A stretch of 64,000 bases of DNA from Bacteroidota bacterium (GTDB lineage: Bacteria; Bacteroidota; Bacteroidia; Bacteroidales; WCHB1-69): contig JAGDMF010000001.1 in NCBI GenBank assembly GCA_017860455.1, forward strand, positions 79,127 to 143,126. Reading direction: 5' to 3'. Of the stretch, positions 62,849-64,000 are shown piece after piece. Made by a program: the position numbers and the translations under genes. A model generated the notes under the pieces. The model was not told the DNA's origin, searched no databases, and was given only the letters and a program-made list of their open reading frames with translations. The number at the start of each line of letters is the position of its first letter. Within the stretch, counting starts at the first letter, position 1.

Positions 62849-62939
62849 TAATTTTGCTATTCTAAAAAAGGTTGGTGGCGATTATTATATATTGAAATAA
62901 AAAAAATTCGTTTTTTTTTTAATAAATTTCATCCTATTA

Positions 62940-63506
62940 TTATTTAAATTCTACTGGTAATATTAACCAATAAGAATCAGTTTGAGGATCACAATATTCA
63001 TCATTTACCTTATATGTAGGCACAAATTTCCATTTTTGGACAATTTTTAATAACTTTGCCTGATTTTTCTTAATTCGTTTTTCAATGTTTCTTTGAAGAT
63101 TCTCATTTGAGAGTGATAAAATATTATTCTTTGAATAAATTAAAATATGAATATTCGATTCAATAGAATAGATTGATTCTATTGAAATAGAAACCGGAAT
63201 GTATATTCTATTTTTTATTAAATTAGTATCAAATTGAATAATTGCAATAATACTACCCGTTTTGCTTATCATTTCATCAGTTGCGTCAATAATTGGTGTT
63301 GAATTTTCTTCATTTATTATACATAAATGACACTCAGGGGGATCAGAAATTATTTCAGGTTTATTCAATTCTTCTATTTGTTGTTCAAAAGAAAAATCTA
63401 CATTTATGTTATTAATATTCGAATCAATTTCAATTTGAGCAAATGTATTCAAACCCAAAAAAAGAGAAATATATATTAAAATGAAATGCTTTATTTTGTT
63501 TTTCAT
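62940..63506 (-). CDS. Small secreted protein with TonB-C-like tail
   Basis: 188 residues. Signal peptide ends NTFAQ (about 23). The C-terminal about 100 residues (GSIIAIIQFDTNLIKNRIYI, LKIVQKWKFVPTYKVNDEY, YWLILPVEF K) follow the strand-helix-strand order and the W-K-x-P...LPVxFK ending of TonB C-terminal domains, though conservation is weak. There is no membrane anchor beyond the signal. Role unknown; it sits at the edge of the RHS-associated region. Confidence 0.6.
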   Translation of the reverse strand: MKNKIKHFILIYISLFLGLNTFAQIEIDSNINNINVDFSFEQQIEELNKPEIISDPPECHLCIINEENSTPIIDATDEMISKTGSIIAIIQFDTNLIKNRIYIPVSISIESIYSIESNIHILIYSKNNILSLSNENLQRNIEKRIKKNQAKLLKIVQKWKFVPTYKVNDEYCDPQTDSYWLILPVEFK

Positions 63507-63611
63507 ACAGAACTACTCTGCTTTTGTTCTTGTTATCTATTCATGTAAGTAAAAATTCATCCATTTCCGTTTATGTTCATCAAACTATTTCAACGTTTTT
63601 TTTATATGAGA

Positions 63612-63680
63612 CAAAAATACAACTTTTTTAATAACTTAAGTTTTTTTACATTTAATTTACCACTAAGGACCCAAAGAAAT
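63612..63680 (-). repeat. Promoter-bearing direct repeat, copy 2
   Basis: Second copy of the 62679-62748 segment with -7 box TATTTTTG at 63612-63619 (minus strand), about 106 nt upstream of the ATG at 63506. Confidence 0.75.
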
Positions 63681-63699
63681 AGAATCTATCGGTTATTCA

Positions 63700-63830
63700 T
63701 TAGCTACCAATATAACGCTCCGCTGGAGCGGGTTCGTTTTGTCGGATTTTGTTGGCTACAAAGGTGTCGCTCCTACGGAGCTATTTTAAGACAGCAGACT
63801 GCAGTCAGCGGTCTGCATACCAACAATATA
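63700..63830. repeat. Cluster of short palindromes in a GC-shifted segment
   Basis: Hairpins CGCTCC-GCT-GGAGCG (63718-63732), GCTCC-TAC-GGAGC (about 63769-63781) and GCAGAC...GTCTGC (about 63793-63816) lie within 130 bp. Words such as TCGCTCCTACGGAGC are familiar from intergenic repeats of Bacteroidota genomes. No gene is encoded; open frames here read only repeat sequence. Confidence 0.6.
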
Positions 63831-63906
63831 GAGGAAATCGTCGAACGTTTAACTTCGAACGTCGAACTTCTCTTGTCACCAGTCTCCTGTCTCCAGTCCC
63901 CGCATT

Positions 63907-64000
63907 AGGGCGGAGGCCAAATACCCCGCAAGTTGAGTTGCTTAGGGGATGACGGATCGGGCAGAGCGAGCCTGTGAGCTACTGCCCGGCCGATCAGACC
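63907..64000. other. GC-rich structured sequence at the right edge, possible RNA
   Basis: About 60% GC against about one third for the window. Two successive stems can form: CCCC-GCAA / TTGC-TTA-GGGG (63924-63948) and GATCGGGCAG / CTGCCC...GATC (63955-63995, with a 4-nt bulge and an inner AGC/GCT pair). This looks like the start of a structured RNA (group II intron or other ncRNA) or a mobile element end, but I cannot identify it and it is cut by the window edge. Confidence 0.35.

Noticed and set aside
63573..63952. Two plus-strand frames near the right end
   Set aside because: They run through promoter repeats and palindromic repeats, have no recognisable domain and include Leu/Ser-rich repeat translation.

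Overview
The window reads as chromosome from an AT-rich member of the Bacteroidota (probably class Bacteroidia; order not resolved). The evidence is internal: type IX secretion (T9SS) C-terminal sorting domains of type A and type B, a PorW/SprE-type T9SS lipoprotein, two TonB-dependent receptor loci (one with a DUF4249 lipoprotein partner), a bactofilin/AtpZ pair, and a Bacteroidota-type -7 promoter box (TAnnTTTG) before most transcription units. Most start codons have an A/T-rich leader without a Shine-Dalgarno sequence; rpsU and hpf are exceptions. No tRNA, rRNA, CRISPR array or intact insertion sequence was found.

Layout. 1-8000: a TonB-dependent receptor and a very large secreted protein that runs off the left edge. 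8000-14500: an operon of PASTA protein, T9SS cargo, exonuclease and small membrane protein, then metK and xerD. 14500-20000: bactofilin, AtpZ and an AtpI-like protein, a type-B T9SS adhesin-like protein, pta, and a hexapeptide acyltransferase. 20100-24000: DUF4249 lipoprotein, TonB-dependent receptor and small beta-barrel. 24200-32300: lipid and thioester enzymes, sufCD, an FkbM methyltransferase, rpsU, then xerC-hpf-phosphopantetheinyl transferase. 32250-51600: mostly housekeeping genes (M28 peptidase, DUF59, YitT, CNNM, U32, Kef-type antiporter, elbB, aroK, SpoIIE phosphatase, Xaa-Pro peptidase, porW, ribE, murC, hutH). 51700-59900: M1 peptidase, DUF389 protein, ArsF-like thioredoxin-fold protein, T9SS cargo, an ABC-2 exporter and a secreted peptidylarginine-deiminase-like enzyme. 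59900-64000: an accessory region with a regulator remnant, an orphan RHS toxin tip carrying an HExxH motif, several small lipoproteins, duplicated promoter segments and a GC-rich structured right end.

How the genes fit together. PorW belongs to the T9SS machinery, and at least four genes here encode its predicted cargo (9365-11341, 15685-18282, 55190-56029, 57862-59895). The deiminase-like cargo keeps, at identical spacing, every active-site and arginine-binding residue I recall for Porphyromonas PPAD. The RHS fragment lies between two lipoprotein genes in the pattern of orphan toxin/immunity cassettes. Several intergenic regions carry low-complexity arrays built from one small vocabulary of repeat words in the same order, usually beside promoters.
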